The position numbers were made by a program, and so were the translations under genes. A stretch of 39,827 bases of DNA, taken from assembly GCA_009838625.1 (NCBI GenBank), contig VXRG01000094.1, forward strand, positions 1 through 39,827. Direction: 5' to 3'. Shown one piece after another: positions 15,497 to 24,193 of this stretch (positions are counted from its first letter, which is position 1; each line of letters begins with the position of its first letter). This DNA is from Caldilineaceae bacterium SB0664_bin_27 (lineage in GTDB: Bacteria > Chloroflexota > Anaerolineae > Caldilineales > Caldilineaceae). The notes below the pieces were generated by a model. The model was not told the origin of the DNA and did no database searches. It was given only the letters and a program-made list of their open reading frames with translations.

Positions 15497-16534
15497 ATGA
15501 ACCTCAAACGTCTCCTCCTCATTGCCATTGCGGTCATCGCGCTGGCCTCTGCCGCCGTCTTCTCTTTTGGCCTCTTTCTAACCTCGGACACGGCCCAGGC
15601 CGGAAATCCGTCCGGACTACTGGAATCGGGCGCAGAGACCACCCGCATCCGGCCGACGGACGCCTCGATCGGCCAGCTGAAGGCTGCCGGCAACATAAAC
15701 CTCATCGAAGAACGCCGGGTGGTCGCCCACATCGATGGCTTCGTCGAAGAGGTATTGGTCGACGTCGGCGACACCGTCAACGTCGACGACCTTCTCCTTT
15801 CGCTGGACCGGGAAGGCCTGCAGCGCGCAGTGGAGCAGGCCCGCATCGACCTCGCCTCCTCCCAGCTCAGGCTCGGGAGACTGCTGACAACCGCCGACGA
15901 AATAGACGTGAAGCTGGGGGAACTGAGCGTCGCGCAAGCGCAGCTGGACCTGCAGAAAGCCCTCCAGGACCTGGACGCCGCCCACATGGTCGCCCCCATC
16001 ACCGGCCTCGTTCTGACCCTCGATGCCGCCCCAGGGACAAAAGTCTCGTCCGGTACCGTTGTCGCCGCGCTTGCCGACCCCGGCCGCCTCGAGCTGACCG
16101 TGCAAGTGGCTGAAGTCGACATTCCCAGGATCGAGAGAGGCCGTCCCGTAGACGTCGTCATCGACGCCTTTCCCGACCAGACCTTCGCCGGCGAGATCAG
16201 CCGGATCGATCCCTTCAACAAGACCCAAAGCGGCGTCGTCAGCTATCCGGTCACCATACGGCTTCTCGATAACGACTTGGACGCCGTACTGCCCGGCATG
16301 ACGGCTGTAGCCGCCCTGCGCAGCGAATCGGTTGAAGACCGCTGGCTCGTCCCCACCGCCGCCATTCAGGAGGTGAGCGGCGAAACCGTTGTCACCGTCG
16401 TGCGCGGCCAGGAGCGTTTCCCCCTTGCCGTCACCTCGGAGGGCCTTCACGGAGAATGGACCATTGTCCGCTCCGCCGGCCTGCAGGCCGGCGACGAAGT
16501 CGTGGGCGCGACCGCTACCTTCGTGGAACAATAA
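15497..16534 (+). CDS. Periplasmic adaptor (HlyD/MacA-like) of the ABC exporter
   Basis: A 345-aa membrane-fusion protein. It has an N-terminal anchor (about 5-28), a first half-lipoyl segment with VEEVLVDVGDTVNVDDLLL, and a short helical hairpin (about 110-155). The second lipoyl half has MVAPITGLV, followed by beta-barrel and membrane-proximal domains to the end. The ATG follows GACAGGAGC. The hairpin is short, as in adaptors from organisms whose exporters do not all dock a long TolC. It completes the ATPase-permease-adaptor operon. Confidence 0.88.
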   Translation: MNLKRLLLIAIAVIALASAAVFSFGLFLTSDTAQAGNPSGLLESGAETTRIRPTDASIGQLKAAGNINLIEERRVVAHIDGFVEEVLVDVGDTVNVDDLLLSLDREGLQRAVEQARIDLASSQLRLGRLLTTADEIDVKLGELSVAQAQLDLQKALQDLDAAHMVAPITGLVLTLDAAPGTKVSSGTVVAALADPGRLELTVQVAEVDIPRIERGRPVDVVIDAFPDQTFAGEISRIDPFNKTQSGVVSYPVTIRLLDNDLDAVLPGMTAVAALRSESVEDRWLVPTAAIQEVSGETVVTVVRGQERFPLAVTSEGLHGEWTIVRSAGLQAGDEVVGATATFVEQ

Positions 16535-16723
16535 ACCGCCGCCCGCATCTGCCTTCTGGAACTGTTTCAATCCCCCCTCCAAAATGGACACGGGGAGCGA
16601 AGCGCCCAGCAGGTCAACCACCCTGCCGGACTCCGCAAGGACGAAGGGCGAATAGCGTGGTGGTAAAGGCGGAGGATGGGATAGCCACATCGTTTAGTTC
16701 ACCATCACTCTCGGGAGATGATT

Positions 16724-16801
16724 ATGAACAGGATGGCGGCATTCATGTTGGCGGCGCTGTTTTTCTTGGGCCTCATTGTTTCAGTCGTTGGTTCACTGTA
16801 G
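16724..16801 (+). CDS. Possible 25-aa hydrophobic peptide
   Basis: An ATG with GGGAG 6 nt upstream opens a 25-aa frame (MNRMAAFMLAALFFLGL, then IVSVVGSL) that is almost entirely one membrane helix with a single basic N-terminal residue. It fits a small membrane peptide such as a transporter regulator, but at this length chance cannot be excluded. It lies 190 bp after the export operon. The 16535-16723 interval has no other ORF. Confidence 0.4.
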   Translation: MNRMAAFMLAALFFLGLIVSVVGSL

Positions 16802-17455
16802 CGGCCTGACTGGCTCTCTGAATCCTTTGATCCAGAGATGGATAACTGTCCCGCTGGTCCGACTACTCGACAAGTGGTAGAAGATATAGGGGCGGGTTGT
16901 GCGGAAATTTCTGATAGGTTCACTTCTGTCGCTGATCATAGCATCCTCGCCGCCGGCCCTGTTTAAGGCATGAACGCGCCGTGACAAGAACTGCTTGACC
17001 AACTCCGGGTCGGTCTTGAACCCGCAAATGCGCTCAGTCGTCTCCGTGAGTAACTCAACCAGAAGATCATCGGGGGTTTCGACGATGTGATCCCAGGCTT
17101 CGATGACAGTTTCGTTGGTAATCTCGACTCGTAGCCGCGATTGCAGGAGATTCTCGGCCTCAGCGCCGCCTGGCCGCGCTTATGGCCAGATGCGGTACTG
17201 GCGAAACGCTGGCTTCACCTCCACGTATGCCGCCAGATTGCGCCCCTTTCCGATCTCTTTCCCCATGCTGGCCGTCTGCCCCGCAAGCTCCGCAATATAC
17301 TCCAGTTCATAGGTCTTCATGTCGCGTATCTCGCCGGCGTACAAAATTCCGAACAGGTGATGGATAGCGCTCATTGGGCGCGCCGGCGTCAAATCCAACA
17401 TCACCCGCAACTTCCCGGCCAGCTCAATATGAAGCGCATCGGTCCGTTCAGTCAT
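16793..17455 (-). pseudogene. Unknown gene split by an in-frame TAA
   Basis: Reading leftward from ATG 17455, a 91-aa frame (MTERTDALHIELAG through YRIWP) ends at TAA (17180-17182). The same frame then continues without a shift for about 129 codons (EAENLLQSRLRVEITNET, then TPDDLLVELLTETTERICGF and LVKQFLSRRVHAL) to a stop at 16793. No ATG, GTG or TTG follows the TAA until a TTG far downstream, so the second half has no start of its own. The simplest reading is a nonsense mutation in a protein of about 220 aa. Stop-codon read-through is the alternative. The family is not recognised. Confidence 0.6.
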
Positions 17456-17503
17456 GGCCCTCTCCCTCCAAGCTGTCCTCCATTCCACAGATCAGGGTTC
17501 ATC

Positions 17504-17743
17504 TCAGCAGAAGGCTCTCTTCCTCTCGAACCAGCCCGTTTCTTCGGTCCAGGGCCACAGCTGATACCGGGCGGCGTTCCCGATCTCCTTCCAGGAAAGC
17601 TCGATCGCCTCTACTCCGGCACCGACCGTAAGTTGAGGGGCGCTGATGCCCTGCGCCCCACCCGGTTGACTCGCTGCCGTAGAGCGTACCGGCAGCCGGA
17701 TCCGGCCGGGCCCATGGGCGGGGAAGCGATGGCAAGACAACAT
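17504..17743 (-). pseudogene. Fibronectin type III domain remnant
   Basis: The leftward frame contains APQLTVGAGVEAIELSWKEI followed by GNAARYQLWPWTEETGW. This is the first half of an FnIII domain of the kind found in large Chloroflexota surface proteins (P-x-L...I-x-L-x-W...Y-x-L). It stops soon after (FERKRAFC) and is in different frames upstream, so only a scrap remains. Similar material lies at 25451-25880. Confidence 0.55.
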
Positions 17744-17886
17744 ATTCCACGCATCAGCGACGCCGGCCGGGCCTCCGCTGCTTCGGAAATCGCCGCGCTC
17801 GATGTCAAAATACTGTCGGACGAGGCCAACACCACAAGCGAACCGTTACGGTCCTGTATGTGGTAGTGACCCCCTTCCCGTTGGAA

Positions 17887-18333
17887 CTACTCATCGGGAT
17901 AGAAGCCGGATGCGAACAGCAATCCGTCATGGCGCACGACCCAGGTATGCTTGCGGGCGTTCTCGCCTGTTTCTGGATGACGGAAAACGTAGCTGATCCA
18001 CCTGCCCGCCCCGGTTGCGCCCATCAGATCATCGCCGTAGAAGTAGCCGCTGGCATCGACGCGCAGGGCCGGATCCCTGCCGATCATGTCCGCGTTGGGC
18101 GAAGCAATGGTATACCCATCCGCATCCACAATGAACACGTACCACTGACCATGCACGCTCTCTTCCGAACTGTAATACTCGACGGCCGCATCCCTGCCGT
18201 TGCGATCATAGTAGCGGATCGCGTCCTGCACTATTGACCTGGTGTAACCCGCCGCTTCATTTTCGCTTGGAATGGCAACGCAACCGGCAACAAGGAGCGA
18301 AAGGGCAAAGAATAGGGTTGTAAAACGAACCAT
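17887..18333 (-). CDS. Lipoprotein with a single Cache-type domain
   Basis: A 148-aa protein. ATG at 18333 has GAGGAG 6 nt upstream; the ORF extends further but has no better start. The signal peptide ends in a lipobox, LVAGC. The mature part (about 30-148) fits a single Cache domain: an N-terminal helix (VQDAIRYYDRNGRDAAVEYY), then strands WYVFIVDADG, a loop with ASPN and IGRDP, and the aromatic/Gly-rich WISYVFRHPETG. Cache domains sense small extracellular ligands. Here there is no attached kinase or methyl-acceptor domain, so it would act as a soluble surface sensor or binding protein. Confidence 0.75.
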   Translation of the reverse strand: MVRFTTLFFALSLLVAGCVAIPSENEAAGYTRSIVQDAIRYYDRNGRDAAVEYYSSEESVHGQWYVFIVDADGYTIASPNADMIGRDPALRVDASGYFYGDDLMGATGAGRWISYVFRHPETGENARKHTWVVRHDGLLFASGFYPDE

Positions 18334-18408
18334 GTCTGTCTCCTCGTAACGACTAAGCCTGAGAGGGAAGTGTTGGTCAAGAAAGGCGTTGCGGCTGGTT
18401 GGACTCAT

Positions 18409-18651
18409 TCAGGCATCCAGGTTATTTGCCGTATCCCACAGTTCGCCTTGCTGATCTGCGTCTTCAATGGTGGTAATGCGTTCGTCAAGCGTATCGACAC
18501 GGACAAATAACTCTTCGATGAGTTCGCCCTGGCCAGTGACGATACTCTCGTCGTTGCCGGTTTCCTGGGCGTTGGCGCTGACCGCGGCGAAACAGAAGAG
18601 GAGGAAGATGGCAACTATGATAAGCAGTGCGTAGACATTGGCGCGTTTCAT
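18409..18651 (-). CDS. 80-aa exported coiled-coil protein
   Basis: ATG with GGAGGAG 6 nt upstream. A signal peptide (1-28, ending VSANA-QE) is followed by an acidic stretch with heptad character (ELIEELFVRVDTLDERITTI). The mature form would be about 52 aa and probably coiled-coil. It lies directly upstream of the single-Cache lipoprotein on the same strand (76 bp), which suggests a small surface complex (inference). No family is recognised. Confidence 0.65.
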   Translation of the reverse strand: MKRANVYALLIIVAIFLLFCFAAVSANAQETGNDESIVTGQGELIEELFVRVDTLDERITTIEDADQQGELWDTANNLDA

Positions 18652-18796
18652 GGATTCTCCTCCAGTGGCAGTGTGCGGCTGCCTCGTCGAGCAATCAAAG
18701 CGCGCGCCTCCGCCAGGGTGCGCGGGAGCGACTCGGCGCCCCGCGCGCGTATTGCCGCTGAGCGGAGACGGCGCTGCGGCCCGGCTGCACAGTTTC

Positions 18797-19627
18797 CTAC
18801 CGCATGAGCCACCCGCCGTCGACGGGAATAGAGAGGCCCGTCAGAAAAGCGGCGCCGTCCGATGCCAGGAAGGAGACCGTGTGCGCGAGGTCTTCGGTTT
18901 GGGCCAGGCGGCCTACCGGGGTGCTCCCAGCCACCCCGGACAGAAGGGCGTCCGTCGCCTCTTTCCCCTGCAGCGCGGAGTTGTCAAACAGGTTGGTCAT
19001 GTAGCCGATCCGCTCGGTGGGGGTCAGGCTGGGGCAGATGGCGTTGACCGTGATCCCGTGCGCAGCCAGCTCCAGGGCCAGGGACTGTGTCAGGCCGATG
19101 ATTGCGAACTTGGAAGAGCAGTAGGCGGCAAAACGGGCAATGCCTCGCAGCCCCGCCACCGAGGAAACGCTGATTATGCGGCCGCCGCCGCCGAGCGCCA
19201 TCATCTGACGCGCGGCCGCCTGGCTGCAGATAAAGGTCCCATTGAGATTGACCGACATGACCCGGTCCCACTCATGCTGGGGCAGGTCGACGACCGGAAC
19301 TAGGTCGCCGCCGCCGCGGGCCCCCGCGTTGTTCACCAGGATATCGATTCGTCCGAAAGTCTCGATAGTCTGTTGCATCGCGGCTTCGACGGCGTCGCCA
19401 TCGGTAATGTCGCAGGTCAGGGCCAGGGACCGGCGCCCGAGCGCCTCGATTTCGGCTTTCAGCGCCGGCAGGCCGCCCCAGTCCGCATCGGCATAGGGCT
19501 TCATTACGATGTCCGTCACGACGACGTCGGCCCCGTCCTCGGCCAGCCGCAGCGCGATGCTCCGGCCGATGCCCTGTTCGCCCCCTGCGCCGGTAATGAA
19601 TGCAACCTTCCCCTTCAGGTTAAACAT
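18797..19627 (-). CDS. Short-chain dehydrogenase/reductase (SDR)
   Basis: A 276-aa classical SDR. The nucleotide-binding TGAGGEQGIG is at 12-21 and NNAG at 99-102. The catalytic set is N127, S155/S156, Y169 and K173 (YCSSK). An Asp (D39) at the end of the second strand (VVVTDI) favours NAD(H) over NADP(H). The C-terminal GLSIPVDGGWLM is typical. Substrate cannot be told from sequence; sugars, alcohols and ketoacyl compounds are all possible. It is surrounded by secreted Cache-type proteins and has no obvious pathway partners. Confidence 0.9.
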   Translation of the reverse strand: MFNLKGKVAFITGAGGEQGIGRSIALRLAEDGADVVVTDIVMKPYADADWGGLPALKAEIEALGRRSLALTCDITDGDAVEAAMQQTIETFGRIDILVNNAGARGGGDLVPVVDLPQHEWDRVMSVNLNGTFICSQAAARQMMALGGGGRIISVSSVAGLRGIARFAAYCSSKFAIIGLTQSLALELAAHGITVNAICPSLTPTERIGYMTNLFDNSALQGKEATDALLSGVAGSTPVGRLAQTEDLAHTVSFLASDGAAFLTGLSIPVDGGWLMR

Positions 19628-19728
19628 GGTTCCGTTCTCCGTATGACATCGATCCGTTGCCCCCGATTGAGCGCCCGCCCCGCCGGCCTGCGCCAGCTCT
19701 CCTTGACCTCAGTCTGACCGGCCGCGGA

Positions 19729-19766
19729 TCAAAAAGCAGTTCTCCGCGTCCTCCGCGGAAAGCGCC
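19729..19766. repeat. Short R2 repeat fragment
   Basis: GCGGATCAAAAAGCAG and TTCTCCGCGTCCTCCGCGG are modules of the R2 family at 8744-8995. The fragment separates the SDR upstream region from the end of the double-Cache lipoprotein. Confidence 0.7.
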
Positions 19767-19771
19767 CAGGG

Positions 19772-20812
19772 TCACTCGTCGTCTTCGTCGATATAGATGC
19801 CGGAGCCGATGACGCCCTTCTGGTCCGAGTTGGGTAGCTGGTAGCTGACGGCGTAGCCGAGCTTCGGGGAGCCGGTCTCCTCGTCTCCCTCGATGGCCGG
19901 GTTGTCGTAGTGATAGCGCAGAAACTTCCGGCCTTCGCGCCGCGCCCCTCCAATCAGCTCCTCCGCGAACCTCACCCCCTGGGAGTCCGTCCGCGTCATG
20001 TCCGTGGGCTTGCCTTCGCGAAACGGCTCGGACCCGTGAAAGACGGTGATGCCTCCTCCGCTCACGACATACAGGTAGATGGAGTCTGACTTCCAGTCCC
20101 CTCCTTCCACGCGGAAGGCGTTTCTGACCCCGGCGAGGGCGCTGCCGCCTTCGGTCAAGACGGCCTCTGTGTAGATCCTGCCCGCCTCTTCCACAAAGGC
20201 GATGAGTGTCTCGCGGTCCACCACTTCCGACGCCGTGACCGAGGGCCTCGGCAGATCCGCGATCGTGACTGGGACATGGGAGACGTCCTGCGAGTAGCCG
20301 CCGACCAGCACGAACCGTCTTGCTGTGAACGGGTCGCTGAATTCGACAGCATATGCCGTCTTCAGGCCCTCGTCGTAGTATTCAACGAAACCGCCGCCCC
20401 GGGCAGCGGCCGCGAAGAGTTCCTCGACGACCCTGGTTCCGCGTTCGTCCTCGACGCCGAGCAGGTTTTTGTCTTCCGCCTCACGCTCGTTCCCGTGCAT
20501 GAACACGTCGCCGTTGCTGAGGAAGAAGATGAGGAAGGTCGAGCCGGATTTCCAGTCGCCCTCCGTTTTCAGCCTCGCCCTGAGCTTCACAGCTTCGTTC
20601 GCGTCTGTGATCGCCTCGAAATGCGTCTTCGCTCCGAGGACGAAAGCCCTGAGGCTTTCGGGGTCCGTCACCTGGGCGGCGGTTACCTTGCCCGGCCCGG
20701 CTTCACCGTCGCTGAGCGGGGGAATTGGCTGGCAGGCCGCCACGCCTATCCCTAACGTCGCTACACTTACCGTCTTGAGAAATGCGCGTCTCGAAACCGC
20801 ACGATCAATCAT
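19772..20812 (-). CDS. Tat-exported lipoprotein with two Cache-type domains
   Basis: A 346-aa protein. The N-terminus carries a twin-arginine motif SRRAFLK (7-13) and then a lipobox ending GVAAC with Cys27, so it is probably a Tat-exported lipoprotein. Two homologous Cache-like modules follow (about 44-190 and 195-345). They share the starting patterns DPESLRAFVLGA and DRETLIAFVEEA, the strands GDWKSGSTFLIFF and GDWKSDSIYLYVV, and the later G-x-R-(V/F)-x-EEL. ATG has AAGGAG 7 nt upstream. The protein looks like a surface ligand-binder without its own signalling domain. It is a larger relative of the 17887-18333 lipoprotein. Confidence 0.78.
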   Translation of the reverse strand: MIDRAVSRRAFLKTVSVATLGIGVAACQPIPPLSDGEAGPGKVTAAQVTDPESLRAFVLGAKTHFEAITDANEAVKLRARLKTEGDWKSGSTFLIFFLSNGDVFMHGNEREAEDKNLLGVEDERGTRVVEELFAAAARGGGFVEYYDEGLKTAYAVEFSDPFTARRFVLVGGYSQDVSHVPVTIADLPRPSVTASEVVDRETLIAFVEEAGRIYTEAVLTEGGSALAGVRNAFRVEGGDWKSDSIYLYVVSGGGITVFHGSEPFREGKPTDMTRTDSQGVRFAEELIGGARREGRKFLRYHYDNPAIEGDEETGSPKLGYAVSYQLPNSDQKGVIGSGIYIDEDDE

Positions 20813-20870
20813 CGTTCATCTCCTTTCCGTAAAGTGGCGAAATAGAAATCATCAACCCCTAATCCACTAA

Positions 20871-21047
20871 GGATCGTTGATATTTGTCAGACCAGCGGTT
20901 ACCGGGTACAAATTGCGGCTGATCCGCGCAGGGCAGCCATGCGAACAAAATTCGATACACTTCCGGTGTTCTTCGAAGTTCTTCGTGACCCTTAGTGGAT
21001 CAAAAGGTGTTCTTCGCGACCCTTCGCGTGACTTCGCGGATCAAAAA
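20871..21047. repeat. Dispersed repeat R2, diverged long copy 2
   Basis: Begins GGATCGTTGATATTTGTC, contains AAATTGCGGCTGATC, and ends with GTGTTCTTCGCGACCCTTCG and TGACTTCGCGGATCAA. The order matches the copies at 8744-8995 and 34599-34798. It fills the gap between the double-Cache gene and the Thr/Pro-rich gene. No ORF in it is credible. Confidence 0.8.
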
Positions 21048-21142
21048 GTTGTGTCTATATCAGGCCTGCCGGCTTCCCCCCTCTTGCTGAACTCTGAGCG
21101 GCCCTCCCAAAATGTCAACGGAACCTGAGCAGTTCTCCGCGC

Positions 21143-21868
21143 CTACCAGGCCTGGTGCGCCACCTCATAGCTCGTGCTCACGGTGAAGATATAGGGCTTG
21201 TTCTTGCTGTAAGGCGTATCCGCGTAATAGGTGCTGACCCGGATCGCCTTCTCATTGGGCAGATAGTCGATCCGAACTGGCTTGCCCGTCATGGGATTCG
21301 TCCCGCGATACAGTTCAACCACGGCCTGAACCAGAGAATGCGTCTCCGCCAGCTCGCTGAATGAAGACAGAGATGGCCCTGGTTGACCACCGCTTGGCCC
21401 GATGAAATAGTACTGAAGCCCCCAGTCGGTTACGCACAATTGCGCCGGCGTAGCCGCATGGCTCACTATGCAAGGCGTGCTTGGCCTTGGCGCCGCTGAC
21501 GGCCTTGGCATGGCCGTGCTGGTTGCCGTGGGTATGGCCGTTCTGGTTGGCGCCGGCGCGTTCGTCGCCGCGCTTATTGGTATGGCCGTGTACGTGGCCC
21601 TTGGCGTGTGGGTCGGCGTCGGTGTATGGGTCGGTGTATGAGTCGGCGTGTTGGTTGGGTCTGGTGGACGTGCCGTGTGTGTAGCCGTCGGCGTGTGCGG
21701 GTTGCACCCTTCCCCAGCGTCCAAAGGATCATGTTGGGGGGGATTACCGTCAGCACACGGATGCGCCATCACCGTTGTCGCGTCCTGCGCCATCCAGATC
21801 AGACCGACGGCCAGGGCAAGGGCCCCGAGGATCATCAGCGTCAGCGAGCGTCTCCTGTCTTTCCGCAT
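21143..21868 (-). CDS. Secreted or anchored protein with Thr/Pro-rich linker
   Basis: About 241 aa from ATG 21868; a TTG one codon earlier is also possible, and AGGAG is well spaced for both. The N-terminal helix (about 9-30) is a signal or anchor. A Thr/Pro/His-rich low-complexity linker (about 55-130) with PTNTPTHTPT-type repeats follows, then a folded C-terminal part (about 135-241) with WGLQYYFIGPSGGQPGPS and KPYIFTVSTSYEV. Such linkers are common in Chloroflexota cell-surface proteins. The C-terminal domain is not recognised. Confidence 0.7.
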   Translation of the reverse strand: MRKDRRRSLTLMILGALALAVGLIWMAQDATTVMAHPCADGNPPQHDPLDAGEGCNPHTPTATHTARPPDPTNTPTHTPTHTPTPTHTPRATYTAIPISAATNAPAPTRTAIPTATSTAMPRPSAAPRPSTPCIVSHAATPAQLCVTDWGLQYYFIGPSGGQPGPSLSSFSELAETHSLVQAVVELYRGTNPMTGKPVRIDYLPNEKAIRVSTYYADTPYSKNKPYIFTVSTSYEVAHQAW

Positions 21869-21871
21869 CAA

Positions 21872-22189
21872 GAACTTCTCCTCCTGATCTCATCAAATGT
21901 GGCTGTCTGTATCGGAGCGGAACAGAACCCAGACGGGTGCATGGAAGCCGAACAGCCGCCGGCCTATCGAAACTATCTGTCATCTCCGTCTGAAGAATGT
22001 GTTATATGCGGGGGGAAGGGGGCGAAGCCTGTCCTGGCAGAGAAGGCATAGAGGGCGCAACTTCAATCAGACCGGTTGGTCGCAGTTTTCTTGACGCCTC
22101 TTGCTCCTGGCGCATCTCTTCAGCGACCGCGTATACCCATGGACAAAAGTCGTCAACGTGATCTCCCGTTCCAAATCTCCTCCTGACGA
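21872..22189. other. Intergenic stretch with no gene seen
   Basis: Upstream region of the Thr/Pro-rich gene. Several overlapping frames exist on both strands but none has a ribosome site plus a protein-like sequence. No repeat of the R1-R3 families is present. Confidence 0.5.
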
Positions 22190-22665
22190 CCTGCTTCGGC
22201 TGCTCCCGAACGCCAAAGCTGTCCCGCCAGGGGAATCATTCCTATCCAGCATAAGGGCCAAAAATAGTATACAGCATGTAAATTTCATTTGTATCTAAAT
22301 TTCGTCTTTTCCTATATCAATTCTGTATCAGTTTTCCTCCAAATAGTAGAATAAGGACAATCCAGGCCATACGCGGCGCTAGGCCCCGTTGCCATCTGGC
22401 GAATGCCGTTCATAATGTGACAGCTGCAAACCCACCGCATTCCCCCCCAGGGGCGCCCCTCCGAGGACTCACAATAGCTTGGCCGTTCTTCGTGTCCTTC
22501 GTGGATCAAGAGAAGTCAGTAGTTCTCCCCGCCCCTCCGTGGATCAACCGGTGTAAACTGTCCTTCGTGGCTATCCCGGTTCAGGCAAACGGCAGCCCGC
22601 CCCCAAGCCCGCGTCTGACCCCTGCGGGGCGCCGTCTTGCCACATAGGGAAACAGAGAAGAAACC
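22190..22665. repeat. Duplicate of the intergenic region at 31055-31478
   Basis: About 450 bp that aligns along its length with 31055-31478, the region between the response regulator and the kinase-regulator fusion. Shared landmarks in order are CGAACGCCAAAG, GTATACAGCATG, TTTGTATCTAAAT, TTCCTCCAAAT, GGCGCTAGGCCCCGTTGCC, CAGGGGCGCCCCT, two R2 modules, and TATCCCGGTTCAG. The copy keeps the control region but no intact gene. Confidence 0.85.
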
Positions 22666-22850
22666 CGCCGGCGAATCCCACAGGCGCTGGACCACTTCGA
22701 AGACTATGTTGGATGAGAGAAAAGTCAGCGGCCGGTCCCGCGTCGTCGAGGAGCGTGAGCAAGCCGTAGCGGGCGCCGGCCGGAAAGCAGGCGGAGTCGA
22801 GAACGCTTTGCAGAACGGCGTCGAAGTCGAGGCTGTCGCCACCGAACTGC
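22660..22850 (-). pseudogene. Inverted fragment of the GAF-kinase gene
   Basis: Read leftward, this encodes SLDFDAVLQSVLDSA, YGLLTLLDDAGPAADF and, after a frameshift, VVQRLWDSPAGF. These match residues about 31-87 of the fusion protein at 31479-33875. It abuts the duplicated control region but in the opposite orientation to the parent arrangement. It also ends just before the stop of the full-length NarL-type kinase. It is a broken copy. Confidence 0.8.
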
Positions 22851-22854
22851 TGCC

Positions 22855-24129
22855 CTAACGGATCTCCTTTACTTCTACATCCGGCAAAGCGGGGAACTCA
22901 TTCACACCCAAGGCCTTGCGAATCGCGGGAAAGTTCGGCTCCGCGTCAAGCGGGATGGTGAGTGTCACCAATGTGCCGCCTTCATCCGGTTTCGTCACGG
23001 TCAGCGTACCGCCCAGAGATGCGGCCCTTTCGTGCATTCCCTGCAGTCCATACGAGCTGCTGCCGCTGTACGGAGCAAAGTCTCTCCCGTCATTGCGCAC
23101 CGTCAGAATCAGTTCACTGGCGCCAAGCTCCAGCGTCAGGAAGACGTTCTGCGCATACGCATGTCTCGATGCGTTCGTCAATGACTCCTGCACGACGCGA
23201 AAGATTGTCAGACTCTGGTCGTCGGAGACAGGGAGGGCATCGGGCAGCTGCGTATGGATGGGGGTGCCGTTGCGCGCGCTGTACTCATCGGTCAGCCGCT
23301 GAAGCATGTGGGGCAGAGTTTCGCGGGTTATCTTGGAAGTATGGAATGCGTGGACGATCGCGCGCAGCTCCGTGAGGCTTTCCTGGAGTTGCTCAGAAAC
23401 GGAGTCGATTGTCGAGATCGCGCGCTGCGTTCTGTTTTCACTCAGAAGATGCCGCACGCCTTCGATCAGTACGGTTGCGGCCGTCAGTCTGTGGCCGAGT
23501 TCGTCGTGCAGCTCTCTGGATATTCGTTCGCGCTCTTCTATCGCAGCCAGATTCTCGATTCTTGCGGACTGCTCCTGTAGAAGCCGGTTGGAGGTCATCA
23601 GTTTTGCCGTCAGCGCTTCGGTTTCCTCTCCTTTCCTCCTGGCCCGCAACTGATTGAAAATCATCAGAGTGACAAAGACAAGAAAGGCCTGGAAAACCCA
23701 TGCACGAATGAGAGGGGTATCCACCATGCTGGGTTCCGGATGCAGATAGAAGTTGCCTACTACGACGACGGCGAGGAGAAGGAGCAGCCAGGCCAGCCTG
23801 GAGCGGCCGCGGGCCAGCACGATGGCTTGCACATAGAGAATTGTGGACAGCAGGCCGAAATTTACATCCTGTAAAATCAACCACGAGAGTAAGGAGATCT
23901 GGAGCGCGAGGTAGAGATGTACGCCCAGAAAGGGTCTGTCTTTGGCCAGCGGTCTTCTGCACCAGATAAGGAGGCTGAAGAGGAGCAACGCCAACTGATC
24001 GACGGGCTGCGGTATTGAGAGGGAGCCCCGTACGCCGAATATCAGGCCAAGAACGGAAAGTATCGTAATCTGGGCGCCAAATTTGAGGAGAAAGTTCTCA
24101 TTGAGGACAATGCGCTTTAGATTCAGCAT
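22855..24129 (-). CDS. Sensor histidine kinase, NarL/DesK (HisKA_3) type
   Basis: A 424-aa membrane kinase (ATG 24129; a TTG three codons earlier is less likely). Six or so hydrophobic segments fill residues 15-160, followed by a coiled-coil linker. The HisKA_3 box is SRELHDELGH with phospho-accepting H208. The ATPase domain shows an N-box (FRVVQESLTNASRHA, E315/N319), G1 (RNDGRD) and GLQGMHERA. It should autophosphorylate and pass phosphate to a NarL-type regulator; the nearest is at 30315-30977, now about 6 kb away across a group II intron. It lies 64 bp downstream of a related kinase that lacks the ATPase domain. Confidence 0.9.
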   Translation of the reverse strand: MLNLKRIVLNENFLLKFGAQITILSVLGLIFGVRGSLSIPQPVDQLALLLFSLLIWCRRPLAKDRPFLGVHLYLALQISLLSWLILQDVNFGLLSTILYVQAIVLARGRSRLAWLLLLLAVVVVGNFYLHPEPSMVDTPLIRAWVFQAFLVFVTLMIFNQLRARRKGEETEALTAKLMTSNRLLQEQSARIENLAAIEERERISRELHDELGHRLTAATVLIEGVRHLLSENRTQRAISTIDSVSEQLQESLTELRAIVHAFHTSKITRETLPHMLQRLTDEYSARNGTPIHTQLPDALPVSDDQSLTIFRVVQESLTNASRHAYAQNVFLTLELGASELILTVRNDGRDFAPYSGSSSYGLQGMHERAASLGGTLTVTKPDEGGTLVTLTIPLDAEPNFPAIRKALGVNEFPALPDVEVKEIR

Positions 24130-24193
24130 GTCAGGCAAATCCTACGGCATTGCAAGGGGGGGGCAGCGCAGACGAAATTCCAAAGCCGCTATT

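Noticed and set aside
16564..16580. A GTTTCAATCCCCC word like the end of some CRISPR repeats
   Set aside because: It occurs once, with no spacer-repeat periodicity and no cas gene in the window.
15617..16690. A 357-aa reverse-strand frame opposite the adaptor gene
   Set aside because: Antisense shadow of the HlyD/MacA-like protein; no domain seen.
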